A stretch of 64,000 nucleotides of DNA, taken from NCBI GenBank assembly GCA_002320815.1, contig DCLA01000086.1, positions 1-64,000 of the forward strand. The letters run 5' to 3'. Below are positions 38,380 to 47,706 of the stretch, one piece after another. Under the pieces are notes generated by a model. The model searched no databases. It saw only the letters and a program-made list of their open reading frames with translations, and was not told the DNA's origin. This stretch comes from Myxococcales bacterium UBA1660. GTDB taxonomy: Bacteria > Myxococcota_A > Polyangia > Polyangiales > Houyiibacteriaceae. The position numbers and the translations under genes were made by a program. The stretch's first letter is position 1, and every line of letters starts with the position of its first letter.

Positions 38380-38394
38380 GTGCATCTGGTGCAC
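38380..38394. promoter_or_regulatory. Dyad in the AKR/AraC divergent promoter
   Basis: GTGCA-TCTGG-TGCAC is a perfect 5-bp inverted repeat in the 61-base gap between the divergent aldo/keto reductase and AraC genes. It lies just upstream of the reductase ribosome site and is a candidate regulator-binding site. Confidence 0.4.
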
Positions 38395-38425
38395 CGGAAC
38401 TTGCCGCCCCGGAGCGCCCACGGCC

Positions 38426-39397
38426 ATGGCGGGAGCGGCGGAAGACTTGCCGGATCCTGCGATCGCCGTGGACCCGGTCCGCGCCCTTGGGTACACCGGA
38501 GCCGTGGTCGACGACGACATCGTGGAGCGGATCCGGACCCACGTGCGCACCCACGCCGTCCGCGAGGGGCGGGTGGCGTCGCCGTGGCCGCAGCTCTCGT
38601 ACTACCGGGTGGACGCGCCGGTGGGACCGAAGCGAGTGGAGACGCCCGGGCTCGCGCTGGCGGTGATCGCCGACCGCTCCAAGACCATCGAGCTGCCCGC
38701 GGGCGAGACCCTGCGCTACACGCCGGGGTCCTACCTCTTCGTGACCCGGGAGACCCGCTACACCTCGCGGATCCCGCGGGCCTCGGCCAAGCGGCCCTAC
38801 CTCTCGCTCACCCTGCACTTCGATCCCGAGGTGGTCCTCGAGACCCTCTTGGCCATCGACGACGAGGACGCCCCCGGCGACGACTCCGCCGCCTTCGTGG
38901 ACAACCTCGACGAGGGGCTCGCCGGGACCCTGGTGCGCCTCCTCGACGCGGTCGAAGATCCGGTGGCGCGCCGGGTGGTCGCGCCCCTCGCGATGCGTGA
39001 GATGGTCTACCGGCTCCTGCGCACCGAGCGCGCCGGCCCGCTCCGGCGCGCGGCCCGGGCCGACGATCCGCGCATTCGGGAAGCGATGCGCACCGTGCGC
39101 GAGCGGCCCGCGGAGGCGGTCTCGGTGGAAGCCCTCGCGCGCCGGGTGGCGATGAGCCCTTCGCACTTCGCCCACCGCTTCCGCGAGATCGCGCGGATGA
39201 CGCCGATGCGCTTCGTGAAGAACGTCCGGCTCGGGGAAGCGCGCTTGCTGATGGTGCGCGACGGGATGGGGGCCGCGGAGGCCGCCCTCGAGGTCGGCTA
39301 CGCGAGCCCCTCGCACTTCACCCGGGACTTCAAGGCCCACTACGGCGCGCCCCCCGCGGCCTACGCCCGAGAGATGCGCGAGCGCGTCGCGGGCTGA
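38426..39397 (+). CDS. AraC-family transcriptional regulator (YqhC-like)
   Basis: 323 residues. The N-terminal AraC_N-type sensor domain (about 25-190) has a P-x-x-S/Y-Y-R-V-D entry and an L-x-L-A-V-I-A strand. The C-terminal double helix-turn-helix is at about 215-315, with M-S-P-S-H-F-A-H-R-F and the Y-A-S-P-S-H-F-T-R-D-F signature. Relatives such as E. coli YqhC activate neighbouring aldehyde reductase genes, which fits the divergent aldo/keto reductase here. ATG at 38426. Its stop codon directly abuts the kinase stop on the other strand (TGA then TCA). Confidence 0.92.
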   Translation: MAGAAEDLPDPAIAVDPVRALGYTGAVVDDDIVERIRTHVRTHAVREGRVASPWPQLSYYRVDAPVGPKRVETPGLALAVIADRSKTIELPAGETLRYTPGSYLFVTRETRYTSRIPRASAKRPYLSLTLHFDPEVVLETLLAIDDEDAPGDDSAAFVDNLDEGLAGTLVRLLDAVEDPVARRVVAPLAMREMVYRLLRTERAGPLRRAARADDPRIREAMRTVRERPAEAVSVEALARRVAMSPSHFAHRFREIARMTPMRFVKNVRLGEARLLMVRDGMGAAEAALEVGYASPSHFTRDFKAHYGAPPAAYAREMRERVAG

Positions 39398-41272
39398 TCA
39401 GGGCGACCGGGCGAGCTTCTTCTCGAGCAGCGGCGCCACCATGCAGGTCTGGACCCCGCCGATGATCCCGTAGATCTCCAGGTGGTACGCCGGCCAGAGC
39501 CAGGCGGCGACGGCGATAAGGATCTGTCCCAGCACCTGCGGCAACCAGGGGAAGCCCTGGTTGATCACCACCCCGGCCCAGAGGAAAGCGGCCACCACGG
39601 CGGCGACCACGGTGATCGCGGGGAGGGCCAGCCCCAGCGCGCCCAGGAGCGGCCAGAGCACGCCCCCCGCCGCGAAGAGGAGCACGATCTGGTAGGCGAG
39701 CCGCCGGCTGATCTCGGTGGCCAGGACCTCGCGCCGGGCGATCAGGTTGCTGACGATCGTGCCCACCAGGAAGCTGCCCACGATCAGCCCCAGCCGATTG
39801 GGCGTCAGGGTCAGGATCCCCTGGCGATCGAGCTGCGCGGCCGCGATGCAGGTGGCGGCCCACGCGAAGCCGCCGAGGAAGACGAAGAAGCGCCGGGTCC
39901 GGGCGCCGACGGCCTGGTTCGCGTCGTGCGCCAACCGGCGCAGGCGCTCCTGCTCCGCGCGCTCGGTCGCTCTCGCGGCCGCGACCCGCTCGACCAGCGC
40001 GGTCGGGGGCGACTCCAGAGTGTCCAGGATCGACTGCGCCGCGCTGGGGCTCCCCTGATCCAGCTCGAGGTCCACCATGGTCTCCAGCAGTCGCCGTCGC
40101 CCCTCGCGGGCCTCCGGGTTCTCCGGCCAGCTCGCCAGCGCCTGGTCGAAGCCGAAGCGGGCCTCGTGGAAGAGCTGCCGGACCTCCGGGCCGAGATCCG
40201 CTCCCTGGGTCACCATCGCTTCCAGCTCGTCCGCGCGCGTGCCGGCTTCCGCGGCGAGCTGCAGCGAGCCGCGGCGGATCAGGTACTCGCGGATGGCCGC
40301 GGCCATCTCCGCGGCGCTCGCGTAGCGGTCGGCCGGGTCCCGAGCCAGGGCGCGGGCGGTGATCTGCGCCAGCGGCGCCGGGACCCACCCGGGGAACTCC
40401 GGCGTCGGGCTGGCCAGCGCGCGATAGAGCATCGCCTGCAGGCTCGGCGCCTGGTGGGGCGGCGCGCCGGTGAGGACCTCGAGGAGCGTGGCGCCGAGGA
40501 GGTAGACGTCCGCGCGCTCGTCGATGAGCGATCCTTGCCCGGCGGCCATCTCCGGGGCCAGGTACACCGGCGTCCCCTCGACCCGGGTGATGTCCCGGGC
40601 GCGGGGGATGTCGGCCACCGAGTCGTCGAGGGCCACGGCGATCCCCCAGTCCACCAGGTAGACCTCGCCGAAGGCCCCCACCATCACGTTGTCCGGCTTG
40701 ATGTCCCGATGGAGCAGCCGCCGGGAATGGGCCAGCTCGAGCGCCTGCGCCACCTGGAGCAGGATCCCCAGGTGTCGCTGGAGGAAGTCCTCGCTCGCGC
40801 GCTCTTCGTCGCGGTCGACGTCCGCCAGGAGCTCGGTCCAGGGCCGGCCGTCGATGCGCTTCATGACGATGAGCGGCCGCCCGGTCTCGTCGCGACCCAG
40901 CGTGTGGATGGGGACCACGTTGGGGTGCTCGAGCTTCCCGGTGATCCGCGCCTCGCGGAGCATCTGGGCGACCATCCGCTCGGTCTCGCCCCGGGAGGTC
41001 TTCACCGCGACGACCCGGTCCAGGGAGGTCTGCACCGCGGCGTAGACCACGCCCATCCCGCCTTCGCCGAGGGTGTCGCCGAGCCGGAGCTGGGGCGCCT
41101 CGCCGTCGCTGGTGCCGATGAGGATCGGCAGGGAGCTCGAGTCGGTTGTCCGTCCCGGCGCCTCCTGGCGCAGGGTCTCGCGGCCGTCGCTGTCGGTGCC
41201 GAGCAGGGTCGCCGCCTCGGCGATGCGCGCCTCGGTCACGGCGGGCAGGGGTGGGTCGCGGTCGGTACGCAC
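39398..41272 (-). CDS. Membrane-anchored Ser/Thr kinase with six-helix C-terminus
   Basis: 624 residues. The N-terminal tail is followed by a kinase domain (about 62-335) with G-E-G-G-M-G (69-74), Lys 91 and HRD at 188-190. D-W-G (208-210) replaces DFG, a conservative change still compatible with activity. A helical, coiled-coil-like linker (about 340-440) leads to about six membrane helices (about 448-615). The kinase is therefore cytoplasmic and tethered to a polytopic membrane domain that may sense membrane state. GTG start at 41272. The flotillin gene lies upstream on the same strand but is separated by a terminator. Confidence 0.93.
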   Translation of the reverse strand: MRTDRDPPLPAVTEARIAEAATLLGTDSDGRETLRQEAPGRTTDSSSLPILIGTSDGEAPQLRLGDTLGEGGMGVVYAAVQTSLDRVVAVKTSRGETERMVAQMLREARITGKLEHPNVVPIHTLGRDETGRPLIVMKRIDGRPWTELLADVDRDEERASEDFLQRHLGILLQVAQALELAHSRRLLHRDIKPDNVMVGAFGEVYLVDWGIAVALDDSVADIPRARDITRVEGTPVYLAPEMAAGQGSLIDERADVYLLGATLLEVLTGAPPHQAPSLQAMLYRALASPTPEFPGWVPAPLAQITARALARDPADRYASAAEMAAAIREYLIRRGSLQLAAEAGTRADELEAMVTQGADLGPEVRQLFHEARFGFDQALASWPENPEAREGRRRLLETMVDLELDQGSPSAAQSILDTLESPPTALVERVAAARATERAEQERLRRLAHDANQAVGARTRRFFVFLGGFAWAATCIAAAQLDRQGILTLTPNRLGLIVGSFLVGTIVSNLIARREVLATEISRRLAYQIVLLFAAGGVLWPLLGALGLALPAITVVAAVVAAFLWAGVVINQGFPWLPQVLGQILIAVAAWLWPAYHLEIYGIIGGVQTCMVAPLLEKKLARSP

Positions 41273-41322
41273 GGGGGCCGCAGCATAGCGGCCCGGGGGC
41301 GCAGAGACAGGCGACGGAAAGA

Positions 41323-41358
41323 GAGCGGGCGGCTCCCTGGCAGAGGAGCCGCCCGCTC
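41323..41358 (-). terminator. Strong terminator of the flotillin transcript
   Basis: A perfect 14-bp stem (41323-41336 with 41345-41358) closes an 8-nt loop. Read on the minus strand it is followed by a pyrimidine-rich TCTTTCCG. It lies just beyond the flotillin stop and insulates the kinase gene downstream. Confidence 0.8.
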
Positions 41359-41376
41359 GATGGGGTGGGATTTCGG

Positions 41377-43188
41377 TCAGGCGGCCTTGGGCGACTCGGG
41401 AGAGGAAGAGTCGTCGTCGGTCGCGACCTCGTGGGCGCCGCTCTCGTCCGCCGCCGCAGTGGGGGGCGAGAGCAGATCGGAGCCCTTGCCGAGGGCCTTG
41501 CTCGCCAGGGAGCGGAGCATGCCCAGGGTCTCGGGATCGGCGGCGTCCGTGAAGCCCTCGAGGGTCTTCGCGAAGCGCTGCCCCTTCACGACGCTCTCCA
41601 TGATGCGAGTCATGTCGTCCGCCGTGCCGTAGAGAGTGGCCTCCAGCTTGGAGAAGAGCTTGGCGCTGGCCTCCGCGAAGGCGACCTGCACCTCCTTGTC
41701 GGCCGCCACGCGGAGCTTCGCGATCTCGAACTCCTGCGCGACCGCACCATGCTTCTCCCGGGCCTCGAGCTCGGGCTTGATCACCGTCTCCACCCGGTCG
41801 CGGTCGACATCGACCTGCGCCCGCTGGACCTCCACGGGGACCATCGCCTTCGCCTTCTCACCGAGAGCGCGCTGACGCTCGGCTTCCGCCTCTGCCTCGG
41901 CCTTCTTGCGAATGGCCTCCGCCTCGGCGTCCGCCGCGGCCTTCTGCGCCTCGGCTTGCTTCTGTCGGGTGTAGGCGTCCGCGTCGGCCTTCCGCTGGTC
42001 GGCGACGAACGCGGTCTCCGCCTGCGCCTGGGCCTCGAGCACCGCGCGGCGCTTCTGCCGCTCGGCCTCTTCGGTGACCTTCACGGTCTCCACGCGCTGA
42101 CGGGCCTGCTCACGCTCGGCTTCCGCTTCGGCAAGCGCCCGCTCGGCGGTGGCGCGCTTGCGCTCGGCTTCGGCCACGCGCTCCTGCTTCTCGCGCTCGG
42201 CGATCTCCACCGCGCGCTGCTGCTCGCGGCTGGCGACCTCGAGGGCCTCCTGCTTGCGGACCAGGGCCAGCTCGACCTCTCGCTCGGCCTCGATGGCCTT
42301 GGCGCGGGCGGATTGGGTGGTCTGGGCTTCGACCTTGGCGACCTCCGCCGCTTGCCGGGCCCGGGCCTCGCGCTCGAGCTGTTCGAGATCGAGCACGCGC
42401 TGCTGGGTGGTCACGTCCTGGGCCTTGCGCGCCTGCTCGCCCTCGCGGACGAGGCGGTTGCGCTCGGTCAGGTTGGTCTGGGTGATCTCCGCGATCTTAC
42501 GGCGCCCCTGGGCGTCGAAGATGTTGGACTCCTTGAGATAGACCTCGTCCGTCTGGTCGAGGCGGGAGATGGTCACCGTCTCGAGGATGAGGCCGTTGGA
42601 GAGCAGATCGTTCTCCACCAGCTTCATGACCTCCGTCAGGAACTCGTCGCGCTCGCTGTTGAGCTGCTCGAGGGTCTTCATCGCCGCGGCGGTGCGCAGC
42701 GCGCTGACCAGCTTGTCCTCGACCAGGGCGCGAACGGCAGACTCCTCGCGCATCCGCTCCCCGAGGGACCGGCTGGCCTGGAGGATGCTCTCGCGATCCG
42801 GCTGGACCCGCACGAAGAACTCCGCGTGGATGTCGGCGCGCAGCTTGTCCTGGGTGATGAGCGCGTCCTCGTTCTGACGAGTCACGCGCAGCTTCAGGGT
42901 CTCCAGGCTGACGCGGACGAGCTCGTGCACGAAGGGCACGATGATCGCTCCGCCGTCCATGATGACCTTGCGCCCACCGGCTCCGGTGCGGACGAAGGCC
43001 TCGGAGGCCTTGGTCTTCTGGTAGAGCTTGGTGAACACGCCCAGGGTGGCCGCGAAGACCAAGCTGACGGCGCCGATCAGGATCGACGCCAGCGTGGCCC
43101 CGCCGGAGAGTGCGTACCCCGCCGCCTCGGCCGCGAAGGGGCCGGCGATACAGAGCACGCCGAAGAGAAACAGAAGGGGCAGGACCAT
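41377..43188 (-). CDS. Flotillin / YqiK-type SPFH membrane protein
   Basis: 603 residues. Two N-terminal hydrophobic segments (about 2-20 and 25-52) anchor an SPFH/PHB domain (about 60-250). A very long Ala/Glu/Lys coiled coil follows (about 255-480), then a tail with G-T-A-D-D-M. Flotillins of this kind organise membrane microdomains. An AAAGGAG ribosome site precedes the ATG at 43188. The NfeD-like gene 83 bases upstream makes the classic YqiJ-YqiK pair. Confidence 0.93.
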   Translation of the reverse strand: MVLPLLFLFGVLCIAGPFAAEAAGYALSGGATLASILIGAVSLVFAATLGVFTKLYQKTKASEAFVRTGAGGRKVIMDGGAIIVPFVHELVRVSLETLKLRVTRQNEDALITQDKLRADIHAEFFVRVQPDRESILQASRSLGERMREESAVRALVEDKLVSALRTAAAMKTLEQLNSERDEFLTEVMKLVENDLLSNGLILETVTISRLDQTDEVYLKESNIFDAQGRRKIAEITQTNLTERNRLVREGEQARKAQDVTTQQRVLDLEQLEREARARQAAEVAKVEAQTTQSARAKAIEAEREVELALVRKQEALEVASREQQRAVEIAEREKQERVAEAERKRATAERALAEAEAEREQARQRVETVKVTEEAERQKRRAVLEAQAQAETAFVADQRKADADAYTRQKQAEAQKAAADAEAEAIRKKAEAEAEAERQRALGEKAKAMVPVEVQRAQVDVDRDRVETVIKPELEAREKHGAVAQEFEIAKLRVAADKEVQVAFAEASAKLFSKLEATLYGTADDMTRIMESVVKGQRFAKTLEGFTDAADPETLGMLRSLASKALGKGSDLLSPPTAAADESGAHEVATDDDSSSPESPKAA

Positions 43189-43271
43189 GGGAGTCTCCTT
43201 TCGACTCGGTGCGAGAACCTCCGCCGCGCGCACCAGCGCGCGCGGCGAGAGAAGCGGGGGAGGCGACCGGC

Positions 43272-43880
43272 TCAGCCGAGGTCGCGCTCGAGGGGCGCCA
43301 CCTCGAAGCGGTGGGCGCGCTCGTCGTAGGCCACGACGACCAGGGGGACGCCGGGGGCCAGGGGTTCGTCGGCGCGGCAGCGGATCTCGTGGAGCGAGCC
43401 GTGCTCGTCGCGCACCTGGGCGACGCCGAAGGTCTCGTCGACGCGGACCCGGACCACGCCGGCGCGGCCGAGGAGATCATCGGGGGTGCCCGCGTAGGTC
43501 TCCACCGTGGGGAGGTGACGACCGAGGACCTGGCCGGTGAGACCCATCCCGACCGGCGCGACGACCAGGGCGACCGCCAGCGCGAGGAAGGGCGAGGTGA
43601 CCGCGCTGAGCGCGAGGCCGGTGGCCCCGAAGCCGAGCAGCGCGACGGAGAGGAGCACGCCGAAGGGCGCGCGCCCCACCCCGAGGAGCTGAAGGATGGA
43701 GAAGCCGGGCTCGCCGTCCGTCTCGCTCTCCGCGTCCGCGTCGACGTCGGCGTCGACATCGACGTCCACGTCGACCTCGAGCTCCGCTTCGCCGAGGCCG
43801 CCGAGCGCACCGACGCCGAGCACCATCGCCAGCGCGATGGGCAGGCCGAAGACCAATGTGTGCCAGGCGATCGGGTCCAT
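43272..43880 (-). CDS. NfeD/YqiJ-like membrane protein, flotillin partner
   Basis: 202 residues: a first helix (about 5-25), an acidic insert of alternating Val-Asp and Ala-Asp residues (about 33-58), two to three helices (about 60-115), and a C-terminal OB-fold-like beta domain (about 125-198) with G-R-A-G-V-V and D-E-H-G-S motifs. NfeD/YqiJ proteins are encoded next to SPFH proteins and bind them. The Val-Asp insert faces either the cell exterior or a lumen and could chelate Ca2+. ATG at 43880. Confidence 0.82.
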   Translation of the reverse strand: MDPIAWHTLVFGLPIALAMVLGVGALGGLGEAELEVDVDVDVDADVDADAESETDGEPGFSILQLLGVGRAPFGVLLSVALLGFGATGLALSAVTSPFLALAVALVVAPVGMGLTGQVLGRHLPTVETYAGTPDDLLGRAGVVRVRVDETFGVAQVRDEHGSLHEIRCRADEPLAPGVPLVVVAYDERAHRFEVAPLERDLG

Positions 43881-43925
43881 GATGGGACCTGCCTAGAGCA
43901 CGAGGTGTGCCGACACCGGACGTCG

Positions 43926-43992
43926 CGAAGCGCTCGGCGCGCGCTTCGGATCAAGCGCAGGGTTGGTGCACGATGCCGCACGCGAGTGCGGC
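43926..43992. other. Two hairpins in the NfeD/M16 divergent gap
   Basis: Stem 1 is 8 bp (43926-43933 with 43941-43948). Stem 2 is 7 bp (43975-43981 with 43986-43992) and closes a GCGA tetraloop of the stable GNRA class. They lie in the 235-base gap between divergent genes, and neither has a T tract. They may be operators or leader structures. Confidence 0.4.
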
Positions 43993-44082
43993 GTTGCGCA
44001 GCGATTCCTGCCAGCCGGTCGAGGGAGCGCAGGGGATGTCCATCCGCGCCTGGCCGATGGGAACCGCCGTTGAATCGGACTG

Positions 44083-44099
44083 GTCATGGCGTCCATGAC
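44083..44099 (+). promoter_or_regulatory. Operator-like dyad before the M16 operon
   Basis: GTCATGG-CGT-CCATGAC is a perfect 7-bp inverted repeat placed 5 bases before the AAGGGG ribosome site of the first peptidase gene. A repressor bound there, or a hairpin, could control the operon. Confidence 0.4.
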
Positions 44100-44115
44100 G
44101 TGCCAAGGGGCAACG

Positions 44116-45675
44116 ATGAGATCGTCGTTGGAGGCCGGGATCGTGCTCGGAGTCTTGCTGATCGCCGGAGCGGCTGCTGCGCAGACCTCCGATGAGAGCG
44201 AGCCGTCCGAAGTGAGGGCTGCCGGAATGGAGGCAGTCGAGGTCCCAGTCGACTCCGCGGAGACCGGGGAGGTGGAACCGGCCGAGCCGGAGGCCGGCGA
44301 CGAGCCTCCAGCGGACGAGCTACCCAGCGAAACCGCGGAGGTCCACGCGGCAAGCCCCGACGCCGCGCGAACCGCCGCACCGCCGCTGGGTCAGGTCTGG
44401 ACTCGCACCCTCCCGAACGGCCTCCAGGTGGTCGGACGGCGGGATGGTCGGCAGCGGACCGCAGCGGTATGCGTCAGCTATCACGTGGGAAGCGAACAGG
44501 ATCCTGCGGGCTACACCGGCCTCGCTCACCTCACCGAGCATCTGATGTTCGCACCCACGCAGCGAATGCCGAATGGCTTCCACGGCCTGCTCGAGCCGGC
44601 GGGAGCGATCTACATCAACGCGTTCACGACGGACGACGAGACACGCTATTGCTCGTCGTTCCCCGAGGGGGCTCTGCCGCTGGCGCTCTACGGCGAGGGC
44701 GAGCGCATGGCCTTCCTGCTCGAGTCGCTCAGTGAGGAAAGCTTTGCGATTCAATCGCGCGTCGTGCGACAGGAGGATCTGGATCGCACCGGAGGCGACC
44801 GGGGTATCTCGGAGCGGATCTGGCGCTTGCCCTATGAGGAACTCTACCCCGACGACCATCCGTTCTGGTTGGGGCGCCGCCCGCAGGACGACGTGGCGGC
44901 CATCGAGTTGGACCACGTCCGGTGGTTTCACCAGACGTACTACGTACCGGCCAACGCCGTCGTCTCCATCGTAGCGCCCCAGGGGGAGGACGAGGTGGTG
45001 GCCTGGGTGGAGCGCTACCTCGGCCACGTCCGCGGCGGTGAGCGCCCGACGCGGCCGGAGTGGATCCAGCCCGACCCCCTGACCGAGGAGACGAGGATCG
45101 ACTTCGAGCTGCCGAGTCGCATGAGCCGCTTGTCGATGCTCTGGCCTTCGGCTCCGCTCTACGCGCCGGGGGACGCGGAGCTGGACTTCGTGGCCCTCTA
45201 CGTGAAGCAGGAGCTCGCCGCGGAGCTTCGCCCTCAGCGGGGTGCGCGGTACTCGGTCCGGCAAAGGAGCGACCTTCGCGGTTCCCACTTCCTGGTGGAC
45301 GTCACGGCGGCCACTCCCGAGGATCTCGAGCCGATCCGGGAGACCATCGACTACATCATCGGCAAGGTCCGATTCGCCTTTCTGTCGGAGGCGGACTTCA
45401 CCGGGCTCCATGGTGCGGCGATGGCTTTCATCGGAACGAGCCCTCTCGAGCGCGCGAATCGGCTCGCGGGCTCCATGCGCCATGGTGGTCCGCCTCGGAC
45501 CGAGGAGCAGGAACGGGCCCGCTACGAGGCGGTGACCCGGGAGAGCCTGCTCGGAGCCGCGCGACGGTACCTTCCCGATGGGGTGCGAGTGCTCCTCGTC
45601 ACGAGCTACTCGGACGTGGCTCCGCGGCGCGGGTTCGCGCACATCCGTCGGACTCCTCCGGAGGTGCGCCGATGA
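44116..45675 (+). CDS. M16 zinc metallopeptidase, catalytic subunit
   Basis: 519 residues from the ATG at 44116, which has AAGGGG 5 bases upstream; the in-frame ATG at 44086 lacks one. A signal peptide (about 1-22) leads to an acidic Pro/Glu-rich linker (about 25-88), then an M16 domain with the inverted zinc motif H-L-T-E-H (138-142) intact. It should be a periplasmic or exported peptidase of the pitrilysin/processing-peptidase type. The stop overlaps the next start (ATGA), so it is made together with the non-catalytic partner. Confidence 0.92.
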   Translation: MRSSLEAGIVLGVLLIAGAAAAQTSDESEPSEVRAAGMEAVEVPVDSAETGEVEPAEPEAGDEPPADELPSETAEVHAASPDAARTAAPPLGQVWTRTLPNGLQVVGRRDGRQRTAAVCVSYHVGSEQDPAGYTGLAHLTEHLMFAPTQRMPNGFHGLLEPAGAIYINAFTTDDETRYCSSFPEGALPLALYGEGERMAFLLESLSEESFAIQSRVVRQEDLDRTGGDRGISERIWRLPYEELYPDDHPFWLGRRPQDDVAAIELDHVRWFHQTYYVPANAVVSIVAPQGEDEVVAWVERYLGHVRGGERPTRPEWIQPDPLTEETRIDFELPSRMSRLSMLWPSAPLYAPGDAELDFVALYVKQELAAELRPQRGARYSVRQRSDLRGSHFLVDVTAATPEDLEPIRETIDYIIGKVRFAFLSEADFTGLHGAAMAFIGTSPLERANRLAGSMRHGGPPRTEEQERARYEAVTRESLLGAARRYLPDGVRVLLVTSYSDVAPRRGFAHIRRTPPEVRR

Positions 45676-47069
45676 GCCTGCGGATGATCGCGCTCGCGCT
45701 GATGACCGCCTGGGGGTGTCGCGCGTCGATTCCGCCGCCCCGTCGGCCCCTGGTCGCGACCGCGACCGAGGGGCGCCCCGAGCGCCCTGGTCTGCGGGAG
45801 GTGAACCCGCCGCGCTTCCCGCGGGTGAGCGCGCGGCGGCGGAGCGGTGGCACCCTCTGGTACGTATCCGACCCGACGCGCGAGGGGGTGGAGATCGCAG
45901 TCCACACGCGTCGGGGCGAGGACGGGGCTCACCCTCTGGGGTTGGTGTCGTTGACCACCGAGGTCCTGGGTCGGGGGCTGAGCGAAGTGCTCGGTCCGGG
46001 CCGCGTGAGCACCAAAGCCTACGGGCACGGCGCGGTCATCCAGATGCGGGTGCCCACCCGAGAGCTCGACCGGTCCCTGGCGGCGCTCGCGGCTGCGCTC
46101 GATGGGCCGCCGCCACACCGGCGGCTCGTGGATGACGAGCGCATCCTCATGCTGCAGAGCATCGAGCAGAGCGCGCACGAGCCGCGGCGCTCGTCTCGTG
46201 CTGCCGCGATGGACCAGATCCTCGGCCGACCGTCCAATCTGCGTGAGGGGGTGCGCCACTGGCGAACGCGAGTCGAGACCTTCGACCGAGCGCGGGTCGA
46301 CGCATGTCGACGGGAGCGCTTCGCCCCCGCCGACCGACTCATCGTGGTCACGGGGGCGTTCGAGGTTCGCGCGCTGCGCGATTCGTTCGAGACTCATTTC
46401 GCCGCGGACCGCCCCAGCCCCGCGCGCCTTCCGGCCGAGAGGATCCAGCCGCGGGCACCGGCGCATGGAGCGCTGAGTCGCCCCATGCGCAGCGCCCGCG
46501 CCCATGTGGTCTACGCGCAACCGGCGCCGCCGCCCGCGGACCCCGACCGGATGACCTTCGCTCTCGTCGTGGACCTCTTGGGCGGGACCTTCGGGTCTCG
46601 GTTGAACGGCTCGCTCCGAGAGACCCATTCATATACCTACGGGGTCCACGCGCACGTGGTCTCCGTGCCGCAAGTAGACCTCCTCTTCGTGGAGGCGTCC
46701 TTCGACCCGGTCGACGTGGAAGGCGCGGTGCGCGGTCTCTTCGACGAGATGCGCTCCGTCCACGAGCGCCCCTTTTCGGCCGAAGAGATCGCGGCCGCGC
46801 GCACACGCCTCTGGGCGCAGTCCCAGGCGGCCATCGAAGGCGACGACCTGGGCGCCATGCTCGGGGCCGCCTGGACCGCGGAGCTCACGCCCACCGAGCT
46901 CGAAGGACGCCTCGCGGCCTTGGCCGAGGTGACTCCCGAGGACGTGCAGCGGGTCGCGCGAGTGCACCTGCCCCTCGACGCTGGGGTGATGGTCATCACC
47001 GGGGACTTCGACGCGATCGGTGGCTTCACGGTGGTGCGCGACTCGTCGGGATTTTACCTCCGGCGCTGA
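45672..47069 (+). CDS. M16 family protein, non-catalytic subunit, lipoprotein
   Basis: 465 residues. The signal peptide ends A-W-G-C, so it is probably a lipoprotein anchored in an envelope membrane. The M16 fold lacks the H-x-x-E-H site but keeps the R-x6-Y-x-Y-G substrate-binding segment (in L-R-E-T-H-S-Y-T-Y-G). This division between active and inactive subunits is typical of two-gene bacterial M16 peptidases. GGAGGTG lies 6 bases before the ATG. Together the pair would form a heterodimer degrading peptides in the envelope. Confidence 0.9.
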   Translation: MSLRMIALALMTAWGCRASIPPPRRPLVATATEGRPERPGLREVNPPRFPRVSARRRSGGTLWYVSDPTREGVEIAVHTRRGEDGAHPLGLVSLTTEVLGRGLSEVLGPGRVSTKAYGHGAVIQMRVPTRELDRSLAALAAALDGPPPHRRLVDDERILMLQSIEQSAHEPRRSSRAAAMDQILGRPSNLREGVRHWRTRVETFDRARVDACRRERFAPADRLIVVTGAFEVRALRDSFETHFAADRPSPARLPAERIQPRAPAHGALSRPMRSARAHVVYAQPAPPPADPDRMTFALVVDLLGGTFGSRLNGSLRETHSYTYGVHAHVVSVPQVDLLFVEASFDPVDVEGAVRGLFDEMRSVHERPFSAEEIAAARTRLWAQSQAAIEGDDLGAMLGAAWTAELTPTELEGRLAALAEVTPEDVQRVARVHLPLDAGVMVITGDFDAIGGFTVVRDSSGFYLRR

Positions 47070-47094
47070 CCCGCTCGCCCGAAAGGCGGGCGGG
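47070..47094 (+). terminator. GC hairpin after the M16 pair
   Basis: A 10-bp stem with one G-U pair (47070-47079 with 47085-47094) closes the loop CGAAA directly after the stop codon. It has no T tract, so termination may be partial. Confidence 0.45.
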
Positions 47095-47124
47095 GGGCGG
47101 GCTCGCCGTACTACGCTGCCGGCG

Positions 47125-47706
47125 ATGCGTCGCTGGCTGCTCTTCCCGATGATCTGGGTGCTCGCGTGTGGGGAGGCTCCCGCGGTCCCCGCGGAGACGG
47201 AGCCCGCCGCGGAGTCCGCCGAGGAGCCGCCGCCGGAGGAGCCGGCGACCGGCGAGACCCGGCGCCGTACGGTCTACGTGCCCGCCTACTCGCACATCGA
47301 TCGGGGCCGGCCGACGCTCTTCTCGATCACGCTCAGCGTGCGCAACGTGGACCCCTCGGCGCCGGTGACGCTGACGGCGGTCGACTACTACGACACCTCG
47401 GGCCACCGGGTGCGGCGCTACCTGAGCGCGCCGCGCCGGCTGGCGCCGCTGGCGACCGCCGAGTTCTCGGTGGAGACCCTGGACGAAGCGGGCGGGTCGG
47501 GCGCGAACTTCCTGGTCTACTGGGAGGGCCCCTCGGACGCGCACCCGCTGCTGACCGAGACCGTGATGATCGGTCAGGCCGACACCGGCTACGTCGCGTT
47601 CACGTCGCGCGGGGTGGAGCTCGACCGACCGCTAGCCCGGGAGGCCGCCGCGTCGGACACGGTGTCGCCCTCGTCGGCGTCGCCGGCGACCATGGGCTCG
47701 GAGTAG
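47125..47706 (+). CDS. DUF3124-family lipoprotein
   Basis: 193 residues. The signal peptide ends L-A-C-G (Cys 15) and is followed by an acidic Pro/Glu linker (to about 45). The DUF3124 domain (about 50-172) shows V-Y-V-P-A-Y-S-H-I and S-V-R-N-V-D-P motifs. The role of the family is unknown. The conserved domain ends near S-R-G-V-E-L; the last 20 or so residues are Ser/Ala-rich and are encoded where the convergent antiporter gene overlaps by 118 bases. Confidence 0.82.
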   Translation: MRRWLLFPMIWVLACGEAPAVPAETEPAAESAEEPPPEEPATGETRRRTVYVPAYSHIDRGRPTLFSITLSVRNVDPSAPVTLTAVDYYDTSGHRVRRYLSAPRRLAPLATAEFSVETLDEAGGSGANFLVYWEGPSDAHPLLTETVMIGQADTGYVAFTSRGVELDRPLAREAAASDTVSPSSASPATMGSE

